Notes under the pieces: model-generated
Told to the model about the DNA's origin: nothing
Seen by the model: only the letters and a program-made list of their open reading frames with translations
Databases searched by the model: none
Shown: positions 1 through 6,278 of the stretch, in pieces
How positions within the stretch are numbered: position 1 is the stretch's first letter
How the letters are laid out: each line of letters starts with the position of its first letter
NCBI GenBank assembly: GCA_002346425.1
Contig: DDZS01000022.1
Location: forward strand, 1 to 12,223
Length of the DNA stretch: 12,223 bases
Origin: Alphaproteobacteria bacterium UBA3002
GTDB lineage: Bacteria > Pseudomonadota > Alphaproteobacteria > Rickettsiales > UBA3002
Reading direction: 5' to 3'
Made by a program: the position numbers and the translations under genes

Positions 1-836
1 CAGGACCAGCAGGTGGTTATAGTGTAGGAACTAATTTACAGGCCTCTAGCTTCATCGAGTTACTGCGAAATCGCTTGCTAGTGAAAAAGCTAGGCGCGCG
101 CGTGTTAACAGGATTAGAGGGCAATTTGTCCATTCCTAAGCAAACGGGCGGAGCTACAGCATATGTTGTTACCGAAGGCGGCGACGTAACGGAATCTCAA
201 CAAAGTATCGGTCAAGTCGCGCTGACGCCTAAAACAGTAGGGGCATATACAGAGTTTACGCGCCGGATGCTTTTGCAGTCCTCTATGGACGTAGAGAACT
301 TTGTTCGCGATGATCTAGCTAAAACGATTGCGACTAAAGTTGACTCTTTATCGCTTAAAGGCACCGGAACGGGTGGCGAGCCTACTGGTATTCTAAATAC
401 TAACGGTATCGGCACCGTGGGTATTGCTAGCAACACATTTACATTCGGCAAAGTGGTTGACCTTGAGAGTGAAGTCGCTATCGACAACGCGGATTTGGGA
501 TCACTGGCTTACATGGCATGTGCTGCCGACCGTGGTCGCATGAAGCAAACCGAAAAGGCGGCTGGCACTGCGCAGTTCATTTGGAGCAATATGCCAGGTC
601 AACCAGGCGTCGGTGAGGTCAACGGATACCCTGCATATGCGACTAATCAATTGGCCGAAGATGAAATGGTTTTCGGTAATTGGGAGGATCTCATCATAGG
701 TGAGTGGGGTGTTTTGGACATGCTGGTTAATCCGTATGCGAAAGATACAAGCGGCGGCGTTCGCGTCACAGCGCTTCAAGATTTCGATTGCGCAGTTCGC
801 CATGCGGAATCCTTCGCCCGCACAACAGCTGAATAA
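1..836 (+). CDS. HK97-fold major capsid protein, 5' end missing
   Basis: The reading frame is open from the first complete codon at position 3 to TAA at 834-836, giving the last 277 residues. The N-terminal part, probably including a scaffold or delta domain, lies to the left of the window. The visible part begins with GPAGGYSVGT and continues SFIELLRNRLLVKKLGARVL, the classical start of the mature HK97-type capsid core just after the protease-processed region. A typical E-loop/spine region follows (TAYVVTEGGDVTESQQS), then KGTGTGGEPTGIL and a closing β-rich domain with the HAESFA ending common to this family. It forms the icosahedral shell. A TTG at 75 could be called as a start, but it lies inside the conserved core and is not the real one. 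Its position before joining and tail genes agrees. The family call is sure; the position of proteolytic cleavage is inferred. Confidence 0.95.
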   Translation, partial: GPAGGYSVGTNLQASSFIELLRNRLLVKKLGARVLTGLEGNLSIPKQTGGATAYVVTEGGDVTESQQSIGQVALTPKTVGAYTEFTRRMLLQSSMDVENFVRDDLAKTIATKVDSLSLKGTGTGGEPTGILNTNGIGTVGIASNTFTFGKVVDLESEVAIDNADLGSLAYMACAADRGRMKQTEKAAGTAQFIWSNMPGQPGVGEVNGYPAYATNQLAEDEMVFGNWEDLIIGEWGVLDMLVNPYAKDTSGGVRVTALQDFDCAVRHAESFARTTAE

Positions 837-842
837 TTTTGC

Positions 843-873
843 GGTAGGGGAGCGCTGACCACGCTTCCCTACC
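843..873 (+). other. Strong intergenic RNA hairpin after the capsid gene
   Basis: The arms 843-854 and 862-873 pair over 12 bp with a single G-U, closing a 7-base loop at 855-861. Two further pairs are possible outside a small bulge. It starts 7 bases after the capsid stop and ends before the ribosome binding site (AGGGG, about 878-882) of the next gene. No run of T follows, so it is not a standard intrinsic terminator. It more likely protects the 3' end of a processed capsid mRNA or partly attenuates reading into the downstream genes, which are needed in far fewer copies. The pairing is seen; the role is inferred. Confidence 0.6.
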
Positions 874-889
874 TCGCAGGGGTTATAAT

Positions 890-1114
890 ATGAAAGTTAA
901 AATTCTCAGAAATACGATGGCAGATGGCCGCCCCGTTAAAGCGGGCGACCAGCCAGATGTGTTGCCGGAAACTGCTAAGGCGCTGGTTTTGATGGGCAAA
1001 GCAGAAATGCCGCCGCTTGATGAAAGCAAGCATAGTGAGAGCGAACCACATCCCGCGCCAGTTGAGCTAGCAGATGCACCTCAAAAAACACCACGCAAAA
1101 ATAAGAAGAATTAA
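890..1114 (+). CDS. Small head-associated protein, gpFI position
   Basis: This 74-residue protein starts at ATG 890, 7 bases after an AGGGG ribosome binding site. Residues 1-40 form a compact module (KVKILRNTMADGRPVKAGDQ ... ETAKALVLMGKAE) seen in many phages as a small β-barrel-like domain with the pattern 'hydrophobic strand, G/K-x-G-D, then alanine-rich helix ending MGKAE'. Residues 45-74 are polar, rich in Pro, Glu and Lys, and end in a basic tail (PRKNKKN), so they are probably disordered and may contact DNA or the portal region. It lies between the capsid and the FII-like gene, where lambda has FI. I see no sequence reason to call it FI itself. The gene is near certain; its function is unknown beyond a head-completion or packaging role inferred from position. 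Confidence 0.75.
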   Translation: MKVKILRNTMADGRPVKAGDQPDVLPETAKALVLMGKAEMPPLDESKHSESEPHPAPVELADAPQKTPRKNKKN

Positions 1115-1117
1115 TCA

Positions 1118-1435
1118 GTGGCATTTTCAGAAGATTTTTCTGTGTTCTTTAACGCTGATGGATTCGGTGAGGAATTTACCTATTATCCCAACATCGGCAG
1201 TCCAGTTACTTTAATGGGCATTTTCGATAATGCCTATTTTGCTGCGGCTGGAGAAGTCGCCATTGCCAGCAACCAGCCACAGCTTGTTTATGAAACGGCA
1301 AAATTAAATGAGAAGCCTGCTTATGGTGAGCGCATCACAATTAAAGACAAAGATTATGTGATTGTCGGCATCCAGCCGGATGGCACTGGCACCACTTCGC
1401 TTGCGCTAGAGGAGCAAAATGATGACGCATGCTAG
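1118..1435 (+). CDS. Head-tail joining protein, lambda gpFII-like
   Basis: The gene encodes 105 residues from a GTG at 1118, three bases after the preceding stop, with an AAGAAG stretch upstream as a weak ribosome binding site. Features fit the Phage_attach/FII family: an N-terminal segment with alternating aromatic and acidic residues (FSEDFSVFFNADGFGEEF), a short β strand followed by a flexible loop (VTLMGIFDNAYF), the pattern 'VYETAKLNEKPAYGERITIKD' split around residues 67-87, and a final strand YVIVGIQPDGTG. Lambda FII is of similar size (about 117 residues). In this family the protein docks under the portal of filled heads and forms the surface on which a finished tail attaches. Its stop lies 17 bases inside the next gene, implying coupled translation. 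Confidence 0.8.
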   Translation: MAFSEDFSVFFNADGFGEEFTYYPNIGSPVTLMGIFDNAYFAAAGEVAIASNQPQLVYETAKLNEKPAYGERITIKDKDYVIVGIQPDGTGTTSLALEEQNDDAC

Positions 1436-1865
1436 AGAGCAGATTCGTGATGCAATCGCGTCTGAGTTAATTGGTTTAACCACGACTAGGAAAAACGTTT
1501 TTACATCTCGTGTTCATCCAATTACTGACAATGAACTACCATGCTTGCTAGTGTTCACACGTGCCGAAGCAAGCACCCTAATCACGATGGGCCAGCCTCG
1601 CCGTATTGAGCGCGACCTTACCGTTATGATCGTCGGATGCGTTAAAATGAACACGGCCTATGATGACAAGCTAGATAAGATTGCCGTGGAAGTAGAGCAA
1701 GCGATTTACAATAGCGCCTCCCTGAAAGCAACTTTGCACGATATTTTTCTAAGTGACACAGAGATTGAGCTAACTGGTGAAGCTGAAAAACCGGTCGCCA
1801 TGATTTCTATGAGCTATGTGGCAAAATACCACACACTCGAAAACACACCTGAAACCATTAGTTGA
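1419..1865 (+). CDS. Tail terminator / minor tail protein, lambda gpU-like
   Basis: This is a protein of 148 residues (147 if the second ATG at 1422 is used, which has better spacing from the AGAGGAG at 1408-1414). Its layout resembles lambda U: an N-terminal helix (HAREQIRDAIASEL), a strand-loop-strand ending in ELPCLLVFT, a long strand of the type RDLTVMIVGCVKM, a helix (DDKLDKIAVEVEQAIY), and a closing strand AMISMSYVAKYHT. In that family the protein forms a hexameric ring that stops tail-tube growth and makes the tail competent to join the head. The gene overlaps the joining-protein gene and is followed directly by the tail tube gene, the usual order. The call rests on size, layout and order rather than on a diagnostic motif. 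Confidence 0.7.
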   Translation: MMTHAREQIRDAIASELIGLTTTRKNVFTSRVHPITDNELPCLLVFTRAEASTLITMGQPRRIERDLTVMIVGCVKMNTAYDDKLDKIAVEVEQAIYNSASLKATLHDIFLSDTEIELTGEAEKPVAMISMSYVAKYHTLENTPETIS

Positions 1866-1875
1866 GGAGATAAAC

Positions 1876-2292
1876 ATGACGACGCACTCAGGAAAAAACG
1901 GAATTGTTAAGGTAGGGGTTTCCCCAACTGTAGTAGCAGAGGTTCGAGAGTGGTCGCTTGATGTTGCAGCCGATACTGCGGACAATACTACTATGAACAG
2001 CGCTCAAAGTAATGGTGGGTGGAAAACAAATACGGACACGTTGAAAGAATGGAATGGTTCCGTTTCGTGCTATTGGGATCCTAGTGACTCTAACGGACAA
2101 GAGTCGCTTACAGCTGGGGCTTCGTTAGCAGTCGAGTTTTATCCAGACGATGATGACGCCGCTGACATTAAATATAGCGGTTCAGCGATTGTAACTGGTA
2201 TTAATCGCACCGGAAAATTAGATGGTTTAGTTGAATCCTCTTTCACATTTAAAGGCACCGGGGCACTCGCACAAGCCGTTGTTGGATCTTAA
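1876..2292 (+). CDS. Major tail tube protein
   Basis: I start this gene at ATG 1876, which has a strong GAGGAGA ribosome binding site at 1864-1870. An in-frame ATG at 1816 lies inside the tail terminator gene and has no such site. The product has 138 residues and is dominated by β strands: an opening GKNGIVKVG, then EVREWSLDV, a polar loop with many Thr and Asn, WNGSVSCYWDP, an acidic loop DDDDAAD (about 92-98), and a closing SSFTFKGTGAL. The opening 'strand, then x-E-V-x-x-W-S-L-D' and the closing 'FKGTGAL' are common in phage and GTA tail tube subunits. Stacked hexamers form the tube around the tape measure. It sits between the terminator and the tail chaperone, as expected. Confidence 0.82.
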   Translation: MTTHSGKNGIVKVGVSPTVVAEVREWSLDVAADTADNTTMNSAQSNGGWKTNTDTLKEWNGSVSCYWDPSDSNGQESLTAGASLAVEFYPDDDDAADIKYSGSAIVTGINRTGKLDGLVESSFTFKGTGALAQAVVGS

Positions 2293-2310
2293 TTTAAAGG
2301 AATTTAGAAC

Positions 2311-2658
2311 ATGTCAATTATTGATAATGCCGTACAACATTACCGTGAATTAGCAGGCCAGCGTAAGTGCATTGAAGTGCCGGAATGGGGTCAAGATGGC
2401 AGGCCTGCGCTCATTTTCGCCAAGCCCTTTGTATTAGCTGAGGAGCAAGCCATTGAACGGCGTTGCAAAGATGATGCGCATGAGCGCGCTGTCGAAATCT
2501 TGATCATGAAATGCACCAATGAGCAGGGCGAGAAAATTTTCACGCGTGAACATAAGATGAAGCTGATGAAAGAAGTGTCTAGCTCTGTCGTATGTCGTAT
2601 CGCCAAAGAAATTATGGGTGATAGCGGGCAAATCATAGAGGACATGGAGGGAAACTAA
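2311..2658 (+). CDS. Tail assembly chaperone, gpG-like, zero-frame product
   Basis: The product has 115 residues, starting at ATG 2311 with AAAGGA at 2296-2301. The N-terminal half is a compact α/β module (VPEWGQDGRPALIFAKPFVLAEE), followed by a long, charged helical region (AIERRCKDDAHERAVEILIM, then FTREHKMKLMKEVSSSVVCRIAKEIMG). Such proteins bind and coat the tape measure during tail assembly and are absent from the finished particle. Its place between tail tube and tape measure is diagnostic. The last codons are GAG GGA AAC TAA, and a perfect GGGAAAC slippery heptamer directly precedes the stop, so a fraction of ribosomes should continue in the -1 frame (separate entries). It is the counterpart of lambda G. 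Confidence 0.82.
   Translation: MSIIDNAVQHYRELAGQRKCIEVPEWGQDGRPALIFAKPFVLAEEQAIERRCKDDAHERAVEILIMKCTNEQGEKIFTREHKMKLMKEVSSSVVCRIAKEIMGDSGQIIEDMEGN
2649..2655 (+). promoter_or_regulatory. Programmed -1 ribosomal frameshift site (GGGAAAC)
   Basis: The heptamer is in the correct X XXY YYZ phase (G GGA AAC) and is followed at once by the zero-frame TAA. Lambda uses GGGAAAG at the same place in G/T. After slipping, the -1 frame is open for 46 more codons to 2795. A GGAGG at 2646-2650 overlaps the heptamer and is too close to act as a usual upstream stimulator. A modest downstream stem is possible between 2674-2680 and 2693-2699 (7 bp including G-U pairs). Sequence, phase and context are seen; the frameshifting itself is inferred. 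Confidence 0.8.
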
Positions 2659-2795
2659 AAAGCGACTCTCGACTGTTGCTGATTTACTTTGTAGCAGCGC
2701 AGCTAAACATGTCGGTTCGGGAGTTGCTGAATACCATGACCGTCACCGAGTTTGCGGGCTGGATGGCTTATTTTAAAGTGAAAAGGGAAAAATAG
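2655..2795 (+). CDS. gpT-like extension of the tail chaperone, made by -1 frameshift
   Basis: Entered at codon CTA 2655 after slippage, this adds 46 residues to the 115-residue chaperone, giving a product of about 161. It begins LKSDSRLLLIYFVAAQL and ends NMSVRELLNTMTVTEFAGWM AYFKVKREK. The second part matches the pattern of the small phage family known as DUF4035 or tail assembly protein T ('V-x-E-L-L-x-x-M-[ST]-x-x-E-F/L-x-x-W-M-A-Y'). In lambda the G-T fusion recruits the tail tube subunit to the chaperone-coated tape measure. An internal ATG at 2709 exists but has no ribosome binding site, which argues for frameshifting. The stop at 2793-2795 shares one base with the GTG of the tape measure gene. 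The extension is much shorter than lambda T (about 144 residues). Confidence 0.75.
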   Translation, partial: LKSDSRLLLIYFVAAQLNMSVRELLNTMTVTEFAGWMAYFKVKREK

Positions 2796-4270
2796 TGTCG
2801 GGTGTTGCGTTTAATATTTCCGCTTTGGATAAAACGGGCAAAGCATTCCAAAGTGTCAATAACCGCATGACTGGCATGAAAAACAAGCTTGGCGGTCTTA
2901 AAGGTGCGTTTGGCGGTTTAAAAGTGGCTATTTTAGGCGCGTTTACGGGCGCTGCATTAAAGGCCGTAGCGTCCTTTGTAGATGTGATACAAAAAACATC
3001 TATCCGGTTGGGCATTGCAACCGAAGCTTTATCAGAATACGCATTTGTCGCCGAATTGTCGGGCGTATCGCAAGAAGCATTAACGAACGGGATTAAAAAA
3101 CTCGGCATCAACATATCGAATGCTGAAAAAGGCCTTAAAGCTCAATCAGACGCACTGAGTGATTTGGGATTAAAATCTCAAGACTTGATTAGCCTTCCGT
3201 TAGACAAGCAATTTGAAATAGTGGCAGACCGTATAAAAGGCGTAAGCAACCAATCGGATAAACTCCGTATTGCGCAAGATCTTTTGGGACGTTCGGGCAC
3301 TGAGTTGTTAACCGTATTCGATTCTAGCTCAGAATCCATTTCGCAAATGCGTAGCCGTGCTAAAGAACTTAACGCGACAATTTCAGGGGAAACGGCAAAT
3401 GCCATCGCAGGCATGAACGATTCTTGGACAGAGGTGGTTACTGCCCTTCGTGGTGTAGGTGTGGCAATACTTGATTTTTTCGCTCCTACACTGACCTTTT
3501 TATTAAAGAAAATTGCTGATGTAATCGCCTTTGTAGGCGATTTATGGGAGGCTTTAAAATTTGCGCGTGATTCCATCGCAGCTGCGTCTATTCGCTTTCA
3601 AGAATTTGTTGGACTAATTGACAAAGATACAGCTAACGAAGCCATCAAAGAAATTGCCGATCGATGGAGAAACGTGAAAAACGAAGTGAGCGATTCAACA
3701 ACCGAAGTGAAGAAACTAAAAGGCGCGATGAATGGACTCAGCAAAACAACCGCAAAAGAAGTTAAAAACGAGGTGGTTAAAATAAAAAAAGAAACCGAAG
3801 ACAGCGCAATCAGTATGAAAGACACGTTTAAAGATGCGCTTGGCGGCATTACCACTGAGTTCAAAAGCCTTAAGGAAGTCGCAATGGACACGCTGAGTAG
3901 TATCAGCAACGCCTTATTGCGGCGCTCTACTGACTCTTTAGTCGATCAACTTTTTAGCAAAAAAGGGCCACTTGGAGGCGATTTAAACGTTGGCAACATT
4001 TTCTCAGGCATTGGCGACATGTTTGGCGGCTTTTTCGCCGATGGTGGCACGTTGCGCCCTGGGCAATGGGGTATAGCAGGCGAACGTGGTCCTGAACCTA
4101 TTTTTGCGGGTAACGCTCCCCTTACCGTTGTCCCTAACCAGCAAGGGGGCCGACCTCTGAACGTACAAGTGAATATCTCTACACCGGATGTAAACAACTT
4201 CCGGCGCAGCCAAGGACAGATCTCGGCAGCGCTTGCAGAATCAGTCCGCCGTGGTAGCCGTAATCTATAA
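2795..4270 (+). CDS. Tail tape measure protein, short
   Basis: The product has 491 residues, starting at GTG 2795 (TAGTG overlap with the chaperone extension, AAGGGA about 6 bases upstream). Residues 1-35 carry the usual 'ISALDKTGKAFQSVNNRM' opening. Hydrophobic helices lie near 38-66 and 213-250. Between about 270 and 380 the sequence is charged and helical (coiled-coil-like). The C-terminal part contains FFADGGTLRPGQWGIAGERG near 412-431 and an ending ISTPDVNNFRRSQGQISAAL typical of lambda/GTA tape measures. It sets tail length and may form a membrane pore during DNA entry. With about 0.15 nm per residue, a commonly used rule, the tail would be roughly 70-75 nm. No peptidase or transglycosylase domain is recognisable; cell-wall cleavage is apparently left to the separate NlpC/P60 protein. 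Confidence 0.9.
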   Translation: MSGVAFNISALDKTGKAFQSVNNRMTGMKNKLGGLKGAFGGLKVAILGAFTGAALKAVASFVDVIQKTSIRLGIATEALSEYAFVAELSGVSQEALTNGIKKLGINISNAEKGLKAQSDALSDLGLKSQDLISLPLDKQFEIVADRIKGVSNQSDKLRIAQDLLGRSGTELLTVFDSSSESISQMRSRAKELNATISGETANAIAGMNDSWTEVVTALRGVGVAILDFFAPTLTFLLKKIADVIAFVGDLWEALKFARDSIAAASIRFQEFVGLIDKDTANEAIKEIADRWRNVKNEVSDSTTEVKKLKGAMNGLSKTTAKEVKNEVVKIKKETEDSAISMKDTFKDALGGITTEFKSLKEVAMDTLSSISNALLRRSTDSLVDQLFSKKGPLGGDLNVGNIFSGIGDMFGGFFADGGTLRPGQWGIAGERGPEPIFAGNAPLTVVPNQQGGRPLNVQVNISTPDVNNFRRSQGQISAALAESVRRGSRNL

Positions 4271-4295
4271 TTGCCTCCCCCGCCTTAGAAAGCCT

Positions 4296-4310
4296 AGCGA
4301 TATAATCGCT
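4296..4310 (+). other. Small perfect hairpin between tape measure and distal tail genes
   Basis: AGCGAT and ATCGCT (4296-4301 and 4305-4310) pair perfectly around a 3-base loop in the 60-base gap 4271-4330. No T-run follows, so it is not a standard terminator. The ribosome binding site of the next gene (GAGGG, 4323-4327) lies just downstream. It might separate the shaft and tip parts of the mRNA. The pairing is seen; a function is only a guess. Confidence 0.3.
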
Positions 4311-4330
4311 TTGCAATCAAGCGAGGGCAA

Positions 4331-4930
4331 ATGTCATTTGTTGAAACCCAGTTTCCTACCGATATATCTTACGGGGCTAGTGGCGGGGCTATGTTTTCGA
4401 CCGATATTGTGGAGACTTTTGGGGGGCATGAACAGCGTAATATCAATTGGAGCGCTGCGCGCGGCCAATGGAATGTGGCGCATGGCGTAAAATCCGAAAC
4501 CCAGCTTGCTGCGCTCATTGCGTTTTTCCGTGCGCGTCGTGGTCGAGCAATAGGATTCCGGTTTAAAGATTGGAGCGATTACCGCGCCGCGAATCAGGTG
4601 ATTGGTATCGGGAATGGAATACTTAAGTCTTTCCAATTGGTCAAAAGTTATTCCTCCGGGGGCGTTACAGTTGATCGCGTCATCACAAAACCTGTTGCAG
4701 GCACTATTCATGTTTTCAAGGACGGTGTTGAGCAAGCATCAGGCTGGTCTGTAGATGCTGCTACTGGAATCGTCACTTTCACTTCGACACCTGCTAACAA
4801 CGCCATAATTAGCGCGACCTTTGAGTTCGATGTTCCCGCTCGATTTGATACTGATCAAATTGATATTAGCTTGGAGAGCTATAGTGTCGGATCCTGGCAT
4901 AATATCCCGATTGTCGAGTTGCGCATATGA
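4331..4930 (+). CDS. Distal tail protein, DUF2460 / TIGR02217 (GTA g12-like)
   Basis: The product has 199 residues, starting at ATG 4331 after GAGGG at 4323-4327. The N-terminal MSFVETQFPTDISYGASGG, the stretch GGHEQRNINWSAARGQWNVA near 34-53, the arginine-rich FFRARRGRAIGFRFKDWSDY near 66-85 and the segment FEFDVPARFDTDQIDISLES near 166-185 are the conserved blocks of DUF2460. In the R. capsulatus GTA, the corresponding protein (gene 12) forms the ring joining the tail tube to the baseplate. Length agrees with the family (about 200). The stop overlaps the next start as ATGA, so the pair is translationally coupled. Confidence 0.93.
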   Translation: MSFVETQFPTDISYGASGGAMFSTDIVETFGGHEQRNINWSAARGQWNVAHGVKSETQLAALIAFFRARRGRAIGFRFKDWSDYRAANQVIGIGNGILKSFQLVKSYSSGGVTVDRVITKPVAGTIHVFKDGVEQASGWSVDAATGIVTFTSTPANNAIISATFEFDVPARFDTDQIDISLESYSVGSWHNIPIVELRI

Positions 4931-5790
4931 CTAAAAATTTAACCGCAGCGCTACAAGATCATTTGGCCGGCTCTGTAACTACACTTGCAACTTGCTGGAA
5001 AGTCACGCGCGCCGATACCGCTGTACTTGGATTTACCGATCTCGACCGGGATTTGGTAATCGATGAAATAACTTTTAAAGCGGCAACTGGTTTTACTGCG
5101 TCCTCAGTCCAATCGAAATCCGATTTTTCTGTTGATAATATGGAACTTGAAGGCGTCGTATCTAGCGATGATATAGCAGAACAAGACGTTTTAAATGGCA
5201 AATATGACTATGCGGAGGTTGAAATCTTCATGGTCAACTATGAAGACATAGACGCTGGCGCTATTTACCTAAAACGCGGACGCATGGGAGAAGTAAAGGT
5301 TAAGCGTGGGCAGTTTATTGCCGAATTGCGGGGTTTAGCGCAGCATCTCACCAATCATATAGGCCGTGTCTATACCTCATCCTGTGATGCAATACTCGGC
5401 GATGCACGTTGTGGTGTCGATATGTCCGCGTTTATTGCCGCGTCGCTGGTGACCGGTGCGATAGATCGTCAAACCTTCACCGCCACAGCGCTAACACAGG
5501 AAGCTGGATATTTTACAGGGGGTGAGCTGGTCTTTACCTCTGGCTTGAATGCTGGATTGCGTATGGAGGTAAAGGAATTCGAAAATGGCACGATTGTGCT
5601 CGCCTTGCCCATGCCTAACACCGTGGCGACAGCTGACGCTTTCCTCATTAAGGCTGGATGTGACAAAACAGAGGGTACATGCAAAGCAAAGTTTAATAAC
5701 CTGATAAATTTTAGAGGTTTCGCGCATATTCCGGGTATGGACACGATCCTACAAACTTCCGGCACGGGAGAATTTGGAGATGATTCGTGA
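4927..5790 (+). CDS. Tail hub protein, DUF2163/phage_BR0599, gpL-like with four-Cys cluster
   Basis: The product has 287 residues; the ATG at 4927 overlaps the preceding stop by 4 bases. The N-terminal DUF2163 part (about 1-150) contains CWKVTRADTAVLGFTDLDRD and a β-rich region. The C-terminal part (about 150-275) is the phage_BR0599 domain with CDAILGDARCGVD and GCDKTEGTCKAKFNNLINFR. Cysteines at 153, 162, 245 and 252 give C-x8-C and C-x6-C. This is the spacing I recall for the iron-sulphur ligands of lambda gpL, so a bound [4Fe-4S] cluster is likely. The protein corresponds to GTA gene 13, the trimeric hub below the distal tail ring. A fifth cysteine, C23, is outside the pattern. Family and order leave little doubt. 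Confidence 0.93.
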   Translation: MTKNLTAALQDHLAGSVTTLATCWKVTRADTAVLGFTDLDRDLVIDEITFKAATGFTASSVQSKSDFSVDNMELEGVVSSDDIAEQDVLNGKYDYAEVEIFMVNYEDIDAGAIYLKRGRMGEVKVKRGQFIAELRGLAQHLTNHIGRVYTSSCDAILGDARCGVDMSAFIAASLVTGAIDRQTFTATALTQEAGYFTGGELVFTSGLNAGLRMEVKEFENGTIVLALPMPNTVATADAFLIKAGCDKTEGTCKAKFNNLINFRGFAHIPGMDTILQTSGTGEFGDDS

Positions 5791-6278
5791 ACGAAGCGGA
5801 TTTGTTAGTTAAAGAGGCGCGTTCGTGGATTGGAACACCTTTCCATCATCAAGGACGTATGAAAAAAGTGGGGTGCGATTGCATCGGCATGGTGCTCGGC
5901 GTGATTCATAGCGTGGGCTTGCATTCTCGTTTTCGAGACAACAGAGGGAATCTGCGACCCTTCACCGCATTCGACCAAACAGATTATGCACCAGATCCTA
6001 ATAGCGCACAGTTGAAAGAGACGCTCGACTCGCATTTGGACCCCATATCTTTAGAGGGCCTGCAAGCGGGTGATGTGCTTTTATTCAGGATAGTGCGTCT
6101 ACCTCAACATGTGGGTATTGTAGCCAATCATCCCTATGGTGGTTTATCTTTGATTCATGCGTACGCACCCGCACGGCGCGTGGTCGAGGAAACATTATCT
6201 CCGAGCTGGTTGACTCGCACGATAGGCGCATACCGTTTCCCGCAAGAATGTTTTGAAGGTATTGTATGGCATCCATAG
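5787..6278 (+). CDS. NlpC/P60-type tail cell-wall peptidase (TIGR02219, GTA g14-like)
   Basis: The product has 163 residues, starting at GTG 5787 (GTGA overlap with the hub stop; GGAG 7 bases upstream). The opening ARSWIGTPFHHQGRMKKVGC is typical of the family. The catalytic cysteine is C32 in GCDCIG, the histidine H108 in LPQHVGIV, and a third polar residue H124 in LIHAYAPARRVVE. All three are present, so the enzyme should be active. It would cleave peptide bonds in host peptidoglycan at the tail tip during DNA entry, like GTA gene 14 and the C-terminal half of lambda gpK. There is no signal peptide, as expected for a virion part. It overlaps the next gene by 13 bases. Confidence 0.93.
   Translation: MNEADLLVKEARSWIGTPFHHQGRMKKVGCDCIGMVLGVIHSVGLHSRFRDNRGNLRPFTAFDQTDYAPDPNSAQLKETLDSHLDPISLEGLQAGDVLLFRIVRLPQHVGIVANHPYGGLSLIHAYAPARRVVEETLSPSWLTRTIGAYRFPQECFEGIVWHP

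Noticed and set aside
1816..1875. Longer start for the tail tube protein
   Set aside because: The extra 20 residues overlap the tail terminator gene, while ATG 1876 has a strong GAGGAGA ribosome binding site at the right distance.
2709..2795. Independent small gene starting at ATG 2709
   Set aside because: There is no ribosome binding site, and the frame is open upstream to a perfect slippery site, so expression by frameshift is the better explanation.
4301..4306. TATAAT resembling a -10 promoter box between tape measure and distal tail genes
   Set aside because: No acceptable -35 hexamer lies 16-18 bases upstream (that stretch is C-rich), and the motif is formed by the stem and loop of the small hairpin 4296-4310.
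4233..4490. 85-codon + strand frame overlapping tape measure end and distal tail start
   Set aside because: It overlaps two certain genes in another frame and has no ribosome binding site or sensible protein pattern.
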